Positions 1 through 5,392 are shown, counted from the first letter of the stretch. The stretch: DNA of 10,112 nucleotides from UBA10205 sp964373815 (GCA_964373815.1 CAYJWI010000030.1:1-10112), one strand, 5' to 3'. The notes: a model not told the origin generated them from the letters alone. Numbers and translations: made by a program.

Positions 1-3
1 GGG

Positions 4-122
4 TGCTCCCCCAACCGGAGCAGCGGTTGTGAAAGAGAATTCGGGCCAAGGGTTTCCCTTGGCCAAGTTCCTGCTAAGTTTATGTGAAAAGTCGGGTTAG
101 GCTCACGTGGAAATCAATCCAC
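4..122. other. Hairpin-rich segment without a convincing gene
   Basis: No recognisable protein gene is visible in the first 190 bases. Three hairpins can be read directly: TGCTCC at 4-9 with GGAGCA at 17-22; GGCCAAGGG at 44-52 with CCCTTGGCC at 56-64 (9 perfect pairs, three-base loop); and GTGGA at 107-111 with TCCAC at 118-122. Two + strand frames run in from the left edge and stop at 87 and 111, but neither tail resembles a known family. The hairpins, together with a left-facing TATA box at 143-153, would fit the 5' part of a structured RNA on the - strand that runs off the window. They could equally be remnants of a mobile element. I cannot name it. Confidence 0.3.
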
Positions 123-142
123 TCATACATTGCTTGCAAGGT

Positions 143-153
143 AGTATATAAAC
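143..153 (-). promoter_or_regulatory. TATA box, probably facing left
   Basis: The - strand reads TTTATATACT, preceded by a purine-rich stretch (GGAAAAAGGAAT) like an archaeal TFB recognition element. Transcription would start near 118-122, just before the hairpins at 44-122. The same TATA could be read rightward, but the upstream bases on that strand are less BRE-like and no good start codon follows at the right distance. Confidence 0.4.
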
Positions 154-285
154 ATTCCTTTTTCCGGGGCGTTTAAAGCCTTGTTTTTAAATGCGGGGAT
201 TAAAGAGGGCTTCTTGCCTTTCAAAATTAACTGTGCGGGATGAAAATACGCTGGATTACTTTATTGGTTCGTATAAACCATACTT

Positions 286-298
286 TTTATATATTTTT
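286..298 (+). promoter_or_regulatory. TATA box of the toxin-antitoxin operon
   Basis: TTTATATATTTTT lies in AT-rich DNA. Its centre is about 26 bases before position 318, so the mRNA would begin only a few bases ahead of the proposed TTG start at 326. This supports starting the antitoxin here rather than at the upstream ATG at 191. Confidence 0.55.
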
Positions 299-325
299 AG
301 TATACTTTACTCTTATGGTGGTTTT

Positions 326-589
326 TTGGAAACATTGGTGAAAATGACCGGAGTGCCAGAAGATGTCCTGAATATACTTGTGAAGAAAGGCTATTTCAAG
401 ACAAAAACCGAGGCAATAAGGGCCGGGATACTAAGGCTTGGCAAGGAGTATAATGTCCTGAAAAGCCTTGAGGGCCCCGAACTCGAGCTTGTCAGCCTTA
501 GGATGATTGAGCAGGAAAATGAAATGAGGCAAAAAGGCCAAAGGCTCCTTAGCGAAGATGAAGTGAAGGAAAAACACGGGCTGAAGTGA
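326..589 (+). CDS. Ribbon-helix-helix antitoxin (RelE-partner type)
   Basis: This 87-residue protein begins METLVKMTGVPEDVL. Residues 2-7 would form the DNA-binding beta strand. Residues 9-40, with LVKKGYFKTKTEAIRAG, match the two helices of the RHH/CopG fold with its conserved Gly-Tyr and Ser/Thr-Glu-Ala-Ile-Arg core. The charged C-terminal tail ending LLSEDEVKEKHG looks like the segment such antitoxins wrap around RelE-family toxins. I chose TTG 326 because it keeps the whole beta strand, has GGTGG five bases upstream, and follows the TATA box; ATG 344 would cut the strand. The frame stays open back to 191, but that part (hydrophobic, Tyr-rich) does not look like the family. It stops one base before the ATG at 591 of the toxin remnant, the tight spacing usual in these operons. 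It probably autorepresses the TATA at 286-298. Confidence 0.7.
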   Translation: METLVKMTGVPEDVLNILVKKGYFKTKTEAIRAGILRLGKEYNVLKSLEGPELELVSLRMIEQENEMRQKGQRLLSEDEVKEKHGLK

Positions 590-590
590 A

Positions 591-632
591 ATGAATGGGC
601 TATCCATTAAAATTCCGCCCAGGTTGGGATGA
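591..632 (+). pseudogene. Detached 5' end of a RelE-like toxin gene
   Basis: An ATG one base after the antitoxin stop opens a 13-codon frame, MNGLSIKIPPRLG, then a stop at 630-632. The segment LSIKIPPR looks like the first beta strand and the start of helix 1 of RelE/ParE toxins, exactly the part missing from the reading frame at 759-974. Both pieces are in the same phase. I infer that they were once one gene, now parted by the palindromic block at about 622-756. The fragment is too short to prove this by sequence alone. Confidence 0.4.
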
Positions 633-652
633 GCACTTTTCACCAACCCAAC

Positions 653-677
653 GGAAGCCCATGCCTTCAGATATGGG
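653..677 (+). repeat. 25-base hairpin repeat, copy 1
   Basis: This begins GGAAGCCCATGCC and ends ATGGG. It matches 723-747 at 20 of 25 positions. The inner pairing is weaker than in copy 2, CCCAT with ATGGG only, so this copy looks degenerate. Confidence 0.6.
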
Positions 678-722
678 TTTGCATGGCCTTCCGTTCCGTT
701 GACGGACTTCATGGCGCCATTG

Positions 723-747
723 GGAAGCCCACGCCTTTAGGCGTGGG
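723..747 (+). repeat. 25-base hairpin repeat, copy 2 (likely right-end hairpin)
   Basis: This begins GGAAGCCCACGCC and ends GCGTGGG. It holds a perfect eight-pair stem with loop TTTA. It is the better-preserved copy and lies just before the GTCAC presumed to end the element. Confidence 0.6.
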
Positions 748-758
748 AGGCGTCACAC

Positions 759-974
759 ATGGATGGCCCTGCCAAAGAGATGATTTGGAAAAAGATACAG
801 AAACAAAAGGAAGAAACCCAGGCAAGGCACCTCAGGCACGGGATTGAATTTTACGTCTTGGAAATAGGGCAATACCGGGTTGGCCTGAAAATAAATGAAA
901 AGGAAAAAACAAAGGAAATACGCTTTGCAGGCAATCACAAGCAATATGAAAAGTGGTACAAGAAGCTCGCTTGA
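759..974 (+). CDS. RelE/ParE-family toxin, N-terminally truncated
   Basis: The 71-residue frame begins MDGPAKEMIWKKIQKQKEE. It continues with RHLRHGIEFYVLEIGQYRVG, a beta hairpin with the GxYRV core of RelE-family RNA interferases, and ends with IRFAGNHKQYEKWYKK, the last strand and the HKxYEKWY tail seen in archaeal members. Family members are usually about 80-95 residues, so roughly 15 N-terminal residues (first strand and helix 1) are absent. Similar residues occur at 591-623 on the other side of the palindromic block. GGGAGG at 745-750, part of the presumed mobile-element end, sits eight bases before this ATG, so the shortened protein could still be translated. Whether it is toxic is unclear. 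It follows its antitoxin gene (326-589) in the same direction. Confidence 0.6.
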   Translation: MDGPAKEMIWKKIQKQKEETQARHLRHGIEFYVLEIGQYRVGLKINEKEKTKEIRFAGNHKQYEKWYKKLA

Positions 975-982
975 ATCTAAAT

Positions 983-1072
983 ATAGCAGACCAATAAAGT
1001 AATTCGGGTGATTTTTCAGGTCTGCTATCTAGCAAACCATGCAAAATGCCGAAAAACTTTCATGGTTTGCTA
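983..1072. promoter_or_regulatory. Four alternating TAGCARACC sites upstream of guaA
   Basis: The motif TAGCARACC occurs four times in alternating orientation: 984-992 (+), 1019-1027 (-), 1030-1038 (+) and 1064-1072 (-). ATAGCAGACC at 983-992 is perfectly inverted at 1019-1028, and the 12-base TAGCAAACCATG at 1030-1041 at 1061-1072. The middle two copies also form a compact dyad around the TC at 1028-1029. The last copy overlaps the guaA TATA box, so a bound protein would block TBP. An operator cluster is the simplest reading; a repeat of other origin is possible. Confidence 0.5.
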
Positions 1073-1084
1073 TAATATTAAAAT
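1071..1084 (+). promoter_or_regulatory. guaA TATA box
   Basis: TATAATATTAAAAT is centred roughly 28 bases before ATG 1107, which implies a leaderless or near-leaderless guaA transcript. It supports ATG 1107 over the upstream in-frame codon at 1008. Confidence 0.5.
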
Positions 1085-1106
1085 ACCTACAACTGCCTTT
1101 GCTCTT

Positions 1107-2906
1107 ATGCAACCCACCCAGAAAATAATCGTCCTCGATTTCGGGAGCCAGTACACGCATCTGCTCGCACGGCGCGTGAGGGAGCTCAAGGTTTTCTCGG
1201 AAATAATGGCCCCGACTGTTTCTTCAGATGAGCTAAGGAAAGCTAAAGGGATAATCCTCAGCGGCGGGCCGAAGAGCGTTTACGAAAAGGATGCGGTCGC
1301 CTTCAACCCGGAACTCTTCTCGCTCGGCGTGCCAATCCTCGGGCTCTGCTATGGCCAGCAGCTGATAGGCCATGAAATGGGGGGAAAAGTGGTTTCGGGA
1401 AAAGTGAAAGAGTACGGAATGGCAAAGCTCACGGCAAGGGATGGCGCCCTGTTCAGGGGCCTCCCGAAAGAATTTACCGTATGGATGAGCCATGGCGACA
1501 AGGTCGTAGAGCTCCCTTCAGGCTTCGAGGGAAAAGCTTCGACCTCCGACTGCGAGTTCGCGGCCATTGCGGATGAAAAAAGGAAAATTTACGGCCTGCA
1601 GTTCCACCCCGAAGTCTACCACACCGAGAACGGGATAAAAATACTTTCCAATTTCGCGCTCGGCATATGCGGATGCTCCCAGGACTGGACAATGGGAACT
1701 TACCTCGAGCAGAAAATTCTTGAAATCCGCAAGGACGTGCAGGGCAAGAACGTTTTCCTCCTGCTAAGCGGAGGCGTGGATTCAACAGTCTGCCTCGCGC
1801 TGCTCGGCCGCGCGCTCGGGCCCGAAAGGATACACGCCCTCCATGTCGACACTGGCTTTATGAGGAAGGGCGAGAGCGAACTCGTAAAAAAAGAACTCGA
1901 AAAACTCGGCATCAAGGAAGTGCACGTGGTAAAGGCTTCAGGCTTGTTCGGTGAAAAACTGCAGGGGGTAACAGACCCTGAGGAGAAAAGAAACATCATA
2001 GGGAAAGTTTTTGTCGACATCGCGCTCGAGGAGCTGGACAACCTCGGCTTTGATTCCGAGACATGGCTCTTGGGCCAGGGCACGATTTACCCTGACACAA
2101 TCGAAACCGGCGGTACAGAGAACTCGCAGAAAATAAAGACGCACCACAACCGCGCGCCGGTAATAATGCAGATGATTGAGCAAGGCCGGGTCATAGAGCC
2201 CCTAAAACAGCTCTACAAGGACGAAGTGCGCGAACTCGGAAAACTCCTCGGCCTTCCGGAAAAGCTCGTCAGCAGGCACCCATTCCCCGGCCCCGGGCTT
2301 GCTATAAGGATTCTTTGCAGCGATGGGAAAGAGAAGGCTGGCAAGAAGCTCGAGGGCGAAATAAACTCGCTCTCCCAAAAGCATGGCTTCACCGCCCACC
2401 TGCTCCCGATAAAAGCCGTGGGCGTGCAGGGCGACAACAGGACTTATCGCAGCGCCGTTCTGGTTGAAGGGGCGCTCGATTACGCTGCGCTTGAAAACGT
2501 TTCCACCGCAATCACGAACAAGTTCAATTCAGTGAACCGCGTAGTGTTTCTTGTCAAGCCCGTAAAAACAACTTCAATAAAACTTGAAAAGGCTTTCCTC
2601 TCCGCTGAAAGGGTTGAGAGGCTCAAGGGTGCCGATGCCGCCGCGATGTCGGTGCTCGAAAAAAACGGGCTGCACGGTTCTGTCTGGCAGTTCCCTGTAG
2701 TGCTGCTCCCGCTCAATTTCAATTCAAGAGGCGAAGGGATTGTCCTGAGGCCGGTAGAATCAAGGGAAGCGATGACGGCAAAGTTCGCGAGGCTGCCGGA
2801 AAAGGCCCTCCACGAAATGGCGGAAAAAGCCCTCAAGGTGGAAGGCGTCGGCGCGGTAATGCTGGACATCACGCACAAGCCGCCGGCGACGATAGAGTGG
2901 GAGTAG
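1107..2906 (+). CDS. guaA: GMP synthetase, glutamine-hydrolysing, single chain, long form
   Basis: It makes GMP from XMP, ATP and glutamine, the last step of guanine nucleotide synthesis, in the cytosol. From ATG 1107 the protein is 599 residues. Residues 5-190 are the class I glutamine amidotransferase: nucleophile Cys81 in GLCYGQQL, and His167 and Glu169 in FHPEV. Residues 214-390 are the ATP pyrophosphatase domain with P-loop SGGVDST at 221-227. HPFPGPGL at 391-398 opens the dimerisation domain, which ends KPPATIEWE like nearly all GuaA. The usual bacterial length is about 520. The extra stretch, roughly 455-545, with LLPIKAVGVQGD just before it and VNRVV and FPVVLLPLNF within, is arranged as in the eukaryotic enzyme. 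Many archaea split this enzyme into two genes; here it is fused. The frame is open back to 1008, but the TATA box and family N-terminus favour 1107. Confidence 0.95.
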   Translation: MQPTQKIIVLDFGSQYTHLLARRVRELKVFSEIMAPTVSSDELRKAKGIILSGGPKSVYEKDAVAFNPELFSLGVPILGLCYGQQLIGHEMGGKVVSGKVKEYGMAKLTARDGALFRGLPKEFTVWMSHGDKVVELPSGFEGKASTSDCEFAAIADEKRKIYGLQFHPEVYHTENGIKILSNFALGICGCSQDWTMGTYLEQKILEIRKDVQGKNVFLLLSGGVDSTVCLALLGRALGPERIHALHVDTGFMRKGESELVKKELEKLGIKEVHVVKASGLFGEKLQGVTDPEEKRNIIGKVFVDIALEELDNLGFDSETWLLGQGTIYPDTIETGGTENSQKIKTHHNRAPVIMQMIEQGRVIEPLKQLYKDEVRELGKLLGLPEKLVSRHPFPGPGLAIRILCSDGKEKAGKKLEGEINSLSQKHGFTAHLLPIKAVGVQGDNRTYRSAVLVEGALDYAALENVSTAITNKFNSVNRVVFLVKPVKTTSIKLEKAFLSAERVERLKGADAAAMSVLEKNGLHGSVWQFPVVLLPLNFNSRGEGIVLRPVESREAMTAKFARLPEKALHEMAEKALKVEGVGAVMLDITHKPPATIEWE

Positions 2907-2931
2907 CCCCTTTCCCAGAATTTAACCTTTT

Positions 2932-2973
2932 GGTTCAGCTAGTATGAACAAGTTGAACAAATCTTTTTTATTT
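2932..2973 (+). promoter_or_regulatory. virB4 promoter with composite TGAACA operator
   Basis: GGTTCA at 2932-2937 and TGAACA at 2945-2950 form an inverted pair with a seven-base spacer. A second TGAACA follows three bases later at 2954-2959, and the TATA box TTTTTTATTT at 2964-2973 begins four bases after that. The TATA centre is about 26 bases before ATG 2994, so the mRNA is probably leaderless. The same arrangement, with the same 7 and 3 base spacings, sits before the pilin operon at 8251-8291. A regulator shared by the two transcription units is inferred. Confidence 0.7.
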
Positions 2974-2993
2974 GCCGGCCGCGCGCTTCTTTC

Positions 2994-4691
2994 ATGCCTG
3001 GCATAACCGAACTCCTAAAGCCCTCTTACATAAAAAACGAGTTCGACCACTTCCAGGTAAACAAGGAGCTCGCGAGCGTGATAATGGCTGTCGGCTATCC
3101 GCGCAAGATACGCGAAGGCTGGCTCGACTCTCTCATTTCAAGCCAGGGGAACTTTGATATCAGCATGCACATAAAGCCCTCAAACATCGAGGGCATAATT
3201 ACACAGCTAAACCAGGAGCTCGTAAAGCAGGAATCCGACCTGTTGGCCGCGCAGATGAAGGGAATAGTGAACCCCTCGCTGCGCCTCCAGCACCAGGACA
3301 CAATGGGGGTTCTTGAGAGATTGCAGAAAGGCGAGGAAAAGCTCTACAACCTCTCGCTCTATATTTGCGCAAGGGCTGGCACCAAAGAAGGGCTAGAAAT
3401 GCTAACCAGAAAAGTGTGCTCGGAGCTCAACTCGATAATGGTGATACCGAAAATCCCCTTTCTTCGCATGTCAGAAGGCCTCAAATCCGTTTACCCGATA
3501 CAGGAGGACAGGCTGAGCATTTCAAGGAACATGCCGGGCGATGCGCTCTCCGCATGCTTCCCCTTCACCACTGCTTTTCTCAACATAGATATGGATGGAA
3601 TACTTTTCGGGGTGAACGCAAACAACAACATCCCGATAATAATCGATCCCTTCAGGCTCCCGAACTACAACGGCCTCATACTCGGGACTTCTGGGGGCGG
3701 GAAGAGCGTCGCGGCAAAGCTTTTCATACTGCGCAGCAGGATGTGCGGGGTGAAAACATTCATAATCGACCCGCAGGGCGAGTACACTAGCCTTGCAAAG
3801 GAATCCGGCGGAATGGTGGTTGAAATTGGGAGGGGGAGCAGCTTCTCGATAAACCCGTTCGATCTTCTGGGCCTGCCGCTCGGCGAGAAACTCATATCGC
3901 TTCTCGAATTCTTTTCAATCCTTTTTGGCGGGCTCGAAAGCGCGAAAAGGTCGTGCCTTGACAAGATTTTGCAAAAAGTCTATTCGCAAAAAGGCTTCAG
4001 CCAGTCCAATCCCGCAACATGGAAGAAAAACCCGCCAAGAATGCAGGACCTGTACGCCCAAGTCATGCGCGAAAAAAAGGGCGCAGGCAAGGAAGAGAAA
4101 CAGGCGCTCGAATACCTCGAATCCGCCCTGCGCATCTGCACAAACGGCGCGTTTTCCTTCCTCAATACGCAGACAAACCTCGACACCACAAGCAGCCTGA
4201 TTTCTTTCAACATCTCAAGGCTTCCGGAGCAGGTAAAGCCCGCAGTGATGTTTCTGATAATGGATTTCGTGCACAGGAAAATGTATGAGGACAGGGAGAG
4301 GAAAGCGCTCGTGATAGACGAGGCGTGGTCGCTTCTAAAGTATGCGGAGCAGTCGCAGCACATATTCGAGCTCATAAAAACCGCAAGGAAATTCGCGCTC
4401 TCGATTGTAGTGATTACACAGGAAGCGGAGGATTTGCTCTCTTCGCCCGCGGGAAAGACAATCCTTGCAAACACCGCCTGGAAATTCCTCTCAAGGCAGG
4501 AGCCGGCGGTAATAGAGGAGCTTTCGAAAAAATTCCACCTAAATGCCGGGGAGCAGAACTATCTTTTGAGCGCGATGCCGGGCGAGGGCTTGCTCTTTGC
4601 GCTAAACGATAGGATTCCGCTCAAGGTGATTTGTTCGGATTCGGAATACGCGCTCATCACGACAAAGCCGGAGGAAGTGAGTAAGGAGTAA
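2994..4691 (+). CDS. virB4: VirB4-family type IV secretion ATPase
   Basis: This 565-residue ATPase belongs to the VirB4/TraE/TrsE family that powers pilus assembly and substrate transfer at the inner face of the membrane. Residues 20-130 (VNKELASVIMAVGYPRKIREGWL, NFDISMHI) and about 130-225 match the non-catalytic N-terminal part seen in Gram-positive and archaeal members. Walker A is GTSGGGKS at 231-238. IIDPQGEY at 257-264 is the usual strand after the P-loop, and Walker B is ALVIDEAW at 438-445. ITQEAEDLL at 474-482 is the conserved segment beyond it. No transmembrane segment is evident. The start is fixed by the TATA box about 26 bases upstream. The gene stands alone on the + strand, but the rest of the apparatus (pilin, VirB6-like, PrgI-like) lies convergently at 5141-8200 and shares its promoter motif. 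HerA/FtsK-type pumps are less likely given the N-terminal region. Confidence 0.9.
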   Translation: MPGITELLKPSYIKNEFDHFQVNKELASVIMAVGYPRKIREGWLDSLISSQGNFDISMHIKPSNIEGIITQLNQELVKQESDLLAAQMKGIVNPSLRLQHQDTMGVLERLQKGEEKLYNLSLYICARAGTKEGLEMLTRKVCSELNSIMVIPKIPFLRMSEGLKSVYPIQEDRLSISRNMPGDALSACFPFTTAFLNIDMDGILFGVNANNNIPIIIDPFRLPNYNGLILGTSGGGKSVAAKLFILRSRMCGVKTFIIDPQGEYTSLAKESGGMVVEIGRGSSFSINPFDLLGLPLGEKLISLLEFFSILFGGLESAKRSCLDKILQKVYSQKGFSQSNPATWKKNPPRMQDLYAQVMREKKGAGKEEKQALEYLESALRICTNGAFSFLNTQTNLDTTSSLISFNISRLPEQVKPAVMFLIMDFVHRKMYEDRERKALVIDEAWSLLKYAEQSQHIFELIKTARKFALSIVVITQEAEDLLSSPAGKTILANTAWKFLSRQEPAVIEELSKKFHLNAGEQNYLLSAMPGEGLLFALNDRIPLKVICSDSEYALITTKPEEVSKE

Positions 4692-4710
4692 CTTCTTCTC
4701 TTTCTTTTTC
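4692..4710 (+). terminator. T-rich stretch after virB4
   Basis: The bases directly after the virB4 stop are almost entirely pyrimidine, ending in a run of five T. Such U-rich tracts end archaeal transcripts without needing a hairpin. Confidence 0.45.
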
Positions 4711-4738
4711 GGTAGTGTTTTTCTATGGTCTCTTTTCC

Positions 4739-4916
4739 GTTAACGTTTTTTCTTTTCTTTTTGGTACAGCTTCCTTGCACCCTTTGGGTGCGAGGCCATG
4801 CAAACTCTAGTTTGCCTGGTTTCCTTTTCTTTCCAAGGGGGAAAGAAAATAGTTAGCGTTTTTTCTTTTCTTTTTGGTACAGCTTTTTGCTTTTCTTTCC
4901 AAGGGGGAAAGAAAAG
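4739..4916. repeat. Duplicated pyrimidine-tract and hairpin module
   Basis: A 34-base unit, GTTARCG followed by a T-rich tract and GGTACAGCTT, occurs at 4739-4772 and 4852-4885 with one difference. A second unit, CTTTTCTTTCC-AAGGG-GGAAAGAAAA, occurs at 4824-4849 and 4890-4915. The second copy folds as a perfect 11-pair hairpin. In the first module the units are separated by 51 bases that hold two more hairpins (GCACCC 4777-4782 with GGGTGC 4786-4791; GCAAACT 4800-4806 with AGTTTGC 4809-4815). In the second module the gap is 4 bases. The block lies between convergent virB4 and tRNA and may act in two-way termination. It has no protein gene. Confidence 0.7.
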
Positions 4917-4921
4917 AAAAA
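4917..4921 (-). terminator. T-run ending the tRNA transcript
   Basis: On the - strand five T follow six bases after the tRNA discriminator base, and a further run of four T comes two bases on. This is consistent with archaeal factor-independent termination. Confidence 0.4.
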
Positions 4922-4927
4922 GGTGTT

Positions 4928-5001
4928 TGGACTGAGCGGGACTTGCACCCGCCGCCTTCCGAATGCGAATCGGACGCTCTAGCTGTCTGAGCTATCAGCC
5001 C
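4928..5001 (-). tRNA. tRNA-Ala (anticodon CGC) with an atypical elbow
   Basis: On the - strand the 74 bases fold as a complete cloverleaf: acceptor GGGCTGA/TCAGTCC with discriminator A, D stem GCTC/GAGC, anticodon stem TCCGA/TCGGA, five-base variable loop, and T stem GCGGG/CCCGC. The anticodon is CGC (bases 4967-4965), reading GCG. The acceptor has G3-U70, the identity mark of alanine tRNAs, so the assignment is firm. CCA is not encoded, as is common in archaea. Oddities: the D loop AGACAGCTA has C where G19 is expected, the T loop is TGCAAGT with G instead of U55, and position 48 is G instead of the C that pairs with base 15. All stems are intact, so it does not look like a decaying pseudogene. 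Confidence 0.9.
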
Positions 5002-5040
5002 TGCAAAGGGTTTGTGCAGGAATAATTCGGATTCGTAAGT

Positions 5041-5050
5041 CTATATATAG
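5041..5050 (-). promoter_or_regulatory. TATA box of the tRNA-Ala gene
   Basis: CTATATATAG lies 40-50 bases before the mature tRNA 5' end on the - strand. Transcription would begin near 5020, giving a short leader to be removed by RNase P. The box is itself palindromic, but no rightward gene begins after it. Confidence 0.55.
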
Positions 5051-5095
5051 GTTGTTTATGGGTTGCTTGCGGCCTGCCGGGCGCTTAAAGGGGCG

Positions 5096-5101
5096 AAAAA
5101 A
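5096..5101 (-). terminator. T6 terminator after the secretion-gene cluster
   Basis: Six T on the - strand about 40 bases after the stop of the small membrane protein at 5141, before the tRNA promoter. The 90 bases between 5051 and 5140 hold no gene. Confidence 0.4.
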
Positions 5102-5140
5102 TCGTGGTCCTACTGCCTGGTTTTGGGCAAGGCGAAGTTC

Positions 5141-5374
5141 TTAAATCAAGGCTTCGAGAAGGGTTTTTCCGCGGCGGTAGATGAAAAATGCCGCGATGAG
5201 CGCGCCGAATCCTGCAATGTAGAGGATTGTCGCCCTTATGCTGTCCCCCGCAAAGTGGTTCCTTATGCCTTCAACAATCGCTGAGAGGAAGAGCCCGCCC
5301 AGGAGTATGACTGCGACGTAGATGAAAAACGGCTTGACATACCGGTTCTCTATGACTTGCGATTCCCTGTTCAT
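5141..5374 (-). CDS. Small protein with two membrane helices in the T4SS cluster
   Basis: I do not recognise this 77-residue protein by family. It has a short polar N-terminus (MNRESQVIENRYVK), a first hydrophobic helix at about residues 15-34 (FFIYVAVILLGGLFLSAIV), a charged loop, and a second helix at about 47-65 ending in the positive cluster YRRGK. This topology suggests both ends face the cytoplasm. It starts 18 bases after the PrgI-TraC-like gene and in the same direction, so the two are almost certainly co-transcribed. Small two-helix proteins are regular parts of type IV secretion and of Ced DNA-import systems (pilins, VirB3-like and CedA2-like subunits), so an accessory membrane subunit is a reasonable guess. 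It lacks a signal peptide, which argues against a second pilin. Confidence 0.6.
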   Translation of the reverse strand: MNRESQVIENRYVKPFFIYVAVILLGGLFLSAIVEGIRNHFAGDSIRATILYIAGFGALIAAFFIYRRGKTLLEALI

Positions 5375-5392
5375 ATGCTTGAATAAATAGCA

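Larger units (their letters stand above)
622..756. mobile_element. IS200/IS605-type end remnant or non-autonomous element
   Basis: The block is packed with palindromes: GGTTGG at 622-627 with CCAACC at 643-648; a 15-position stem, 650-664 with 681-695, broken only by one C-C mismatch; the palindrome ATGGCGCCAT at 711-720; and CCCACGCC at 728-735 with GGCGTGGG at 740-747. The last hairpin, preceded by GAAG and followed by AGGCGTCAC, closely resembles from memory the right end of archaeal TnpB-carrying IS200/IS605 elements. No tnpA or tnpB is present, and these elements make no target duplication, so the borders are approximate. It could be a small PATE-like element or the scar of a deleted element. 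Confidence 0.55.

Noticed and set aside
9..31. Resemblance of CCAACCGGAGCAGCGGTTG to the SRP RNA helix 8 region
   Set aside because: The GGAA tetraloop and flanking conserved strands of SRP RNA are missing, so the shared GGAGCAGC is probably chance.
191..325. In-frame upstream extension of the RHH antitoxin from ATG 191
   Set aside because: It would cross the TATA box at 286-298 and add about 45 hydrophobic, Tyr-rich residues unlike any RHH protein.
622..756. A complete IS200/IS605 insertion sequence
   Set aside because: There is no tnpA or tnpB frame in about 135 bases, so only an end remnant or a non-autonomous element can be claimed.
1008..1106. In-frame extension of guaA upstream of ATG 1107
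   Set aside because: It covers the inverted repeats and TATA box, and GuaA N-termini begin a few residues before IIVLDFGSQY.
3980..4474. Long open frame antisense to virB4, and similar frames elsewhere within the large genes
   Set aside because: These follow from codon bias in the real gene. They lack recognisable domains and promoters.
4739..4916. CRISPR array
   Set aside because: Only two copies of each unit, unequal gaps (113 against 66 bases), low-complexity pyrimidine repeats and no cas genes.
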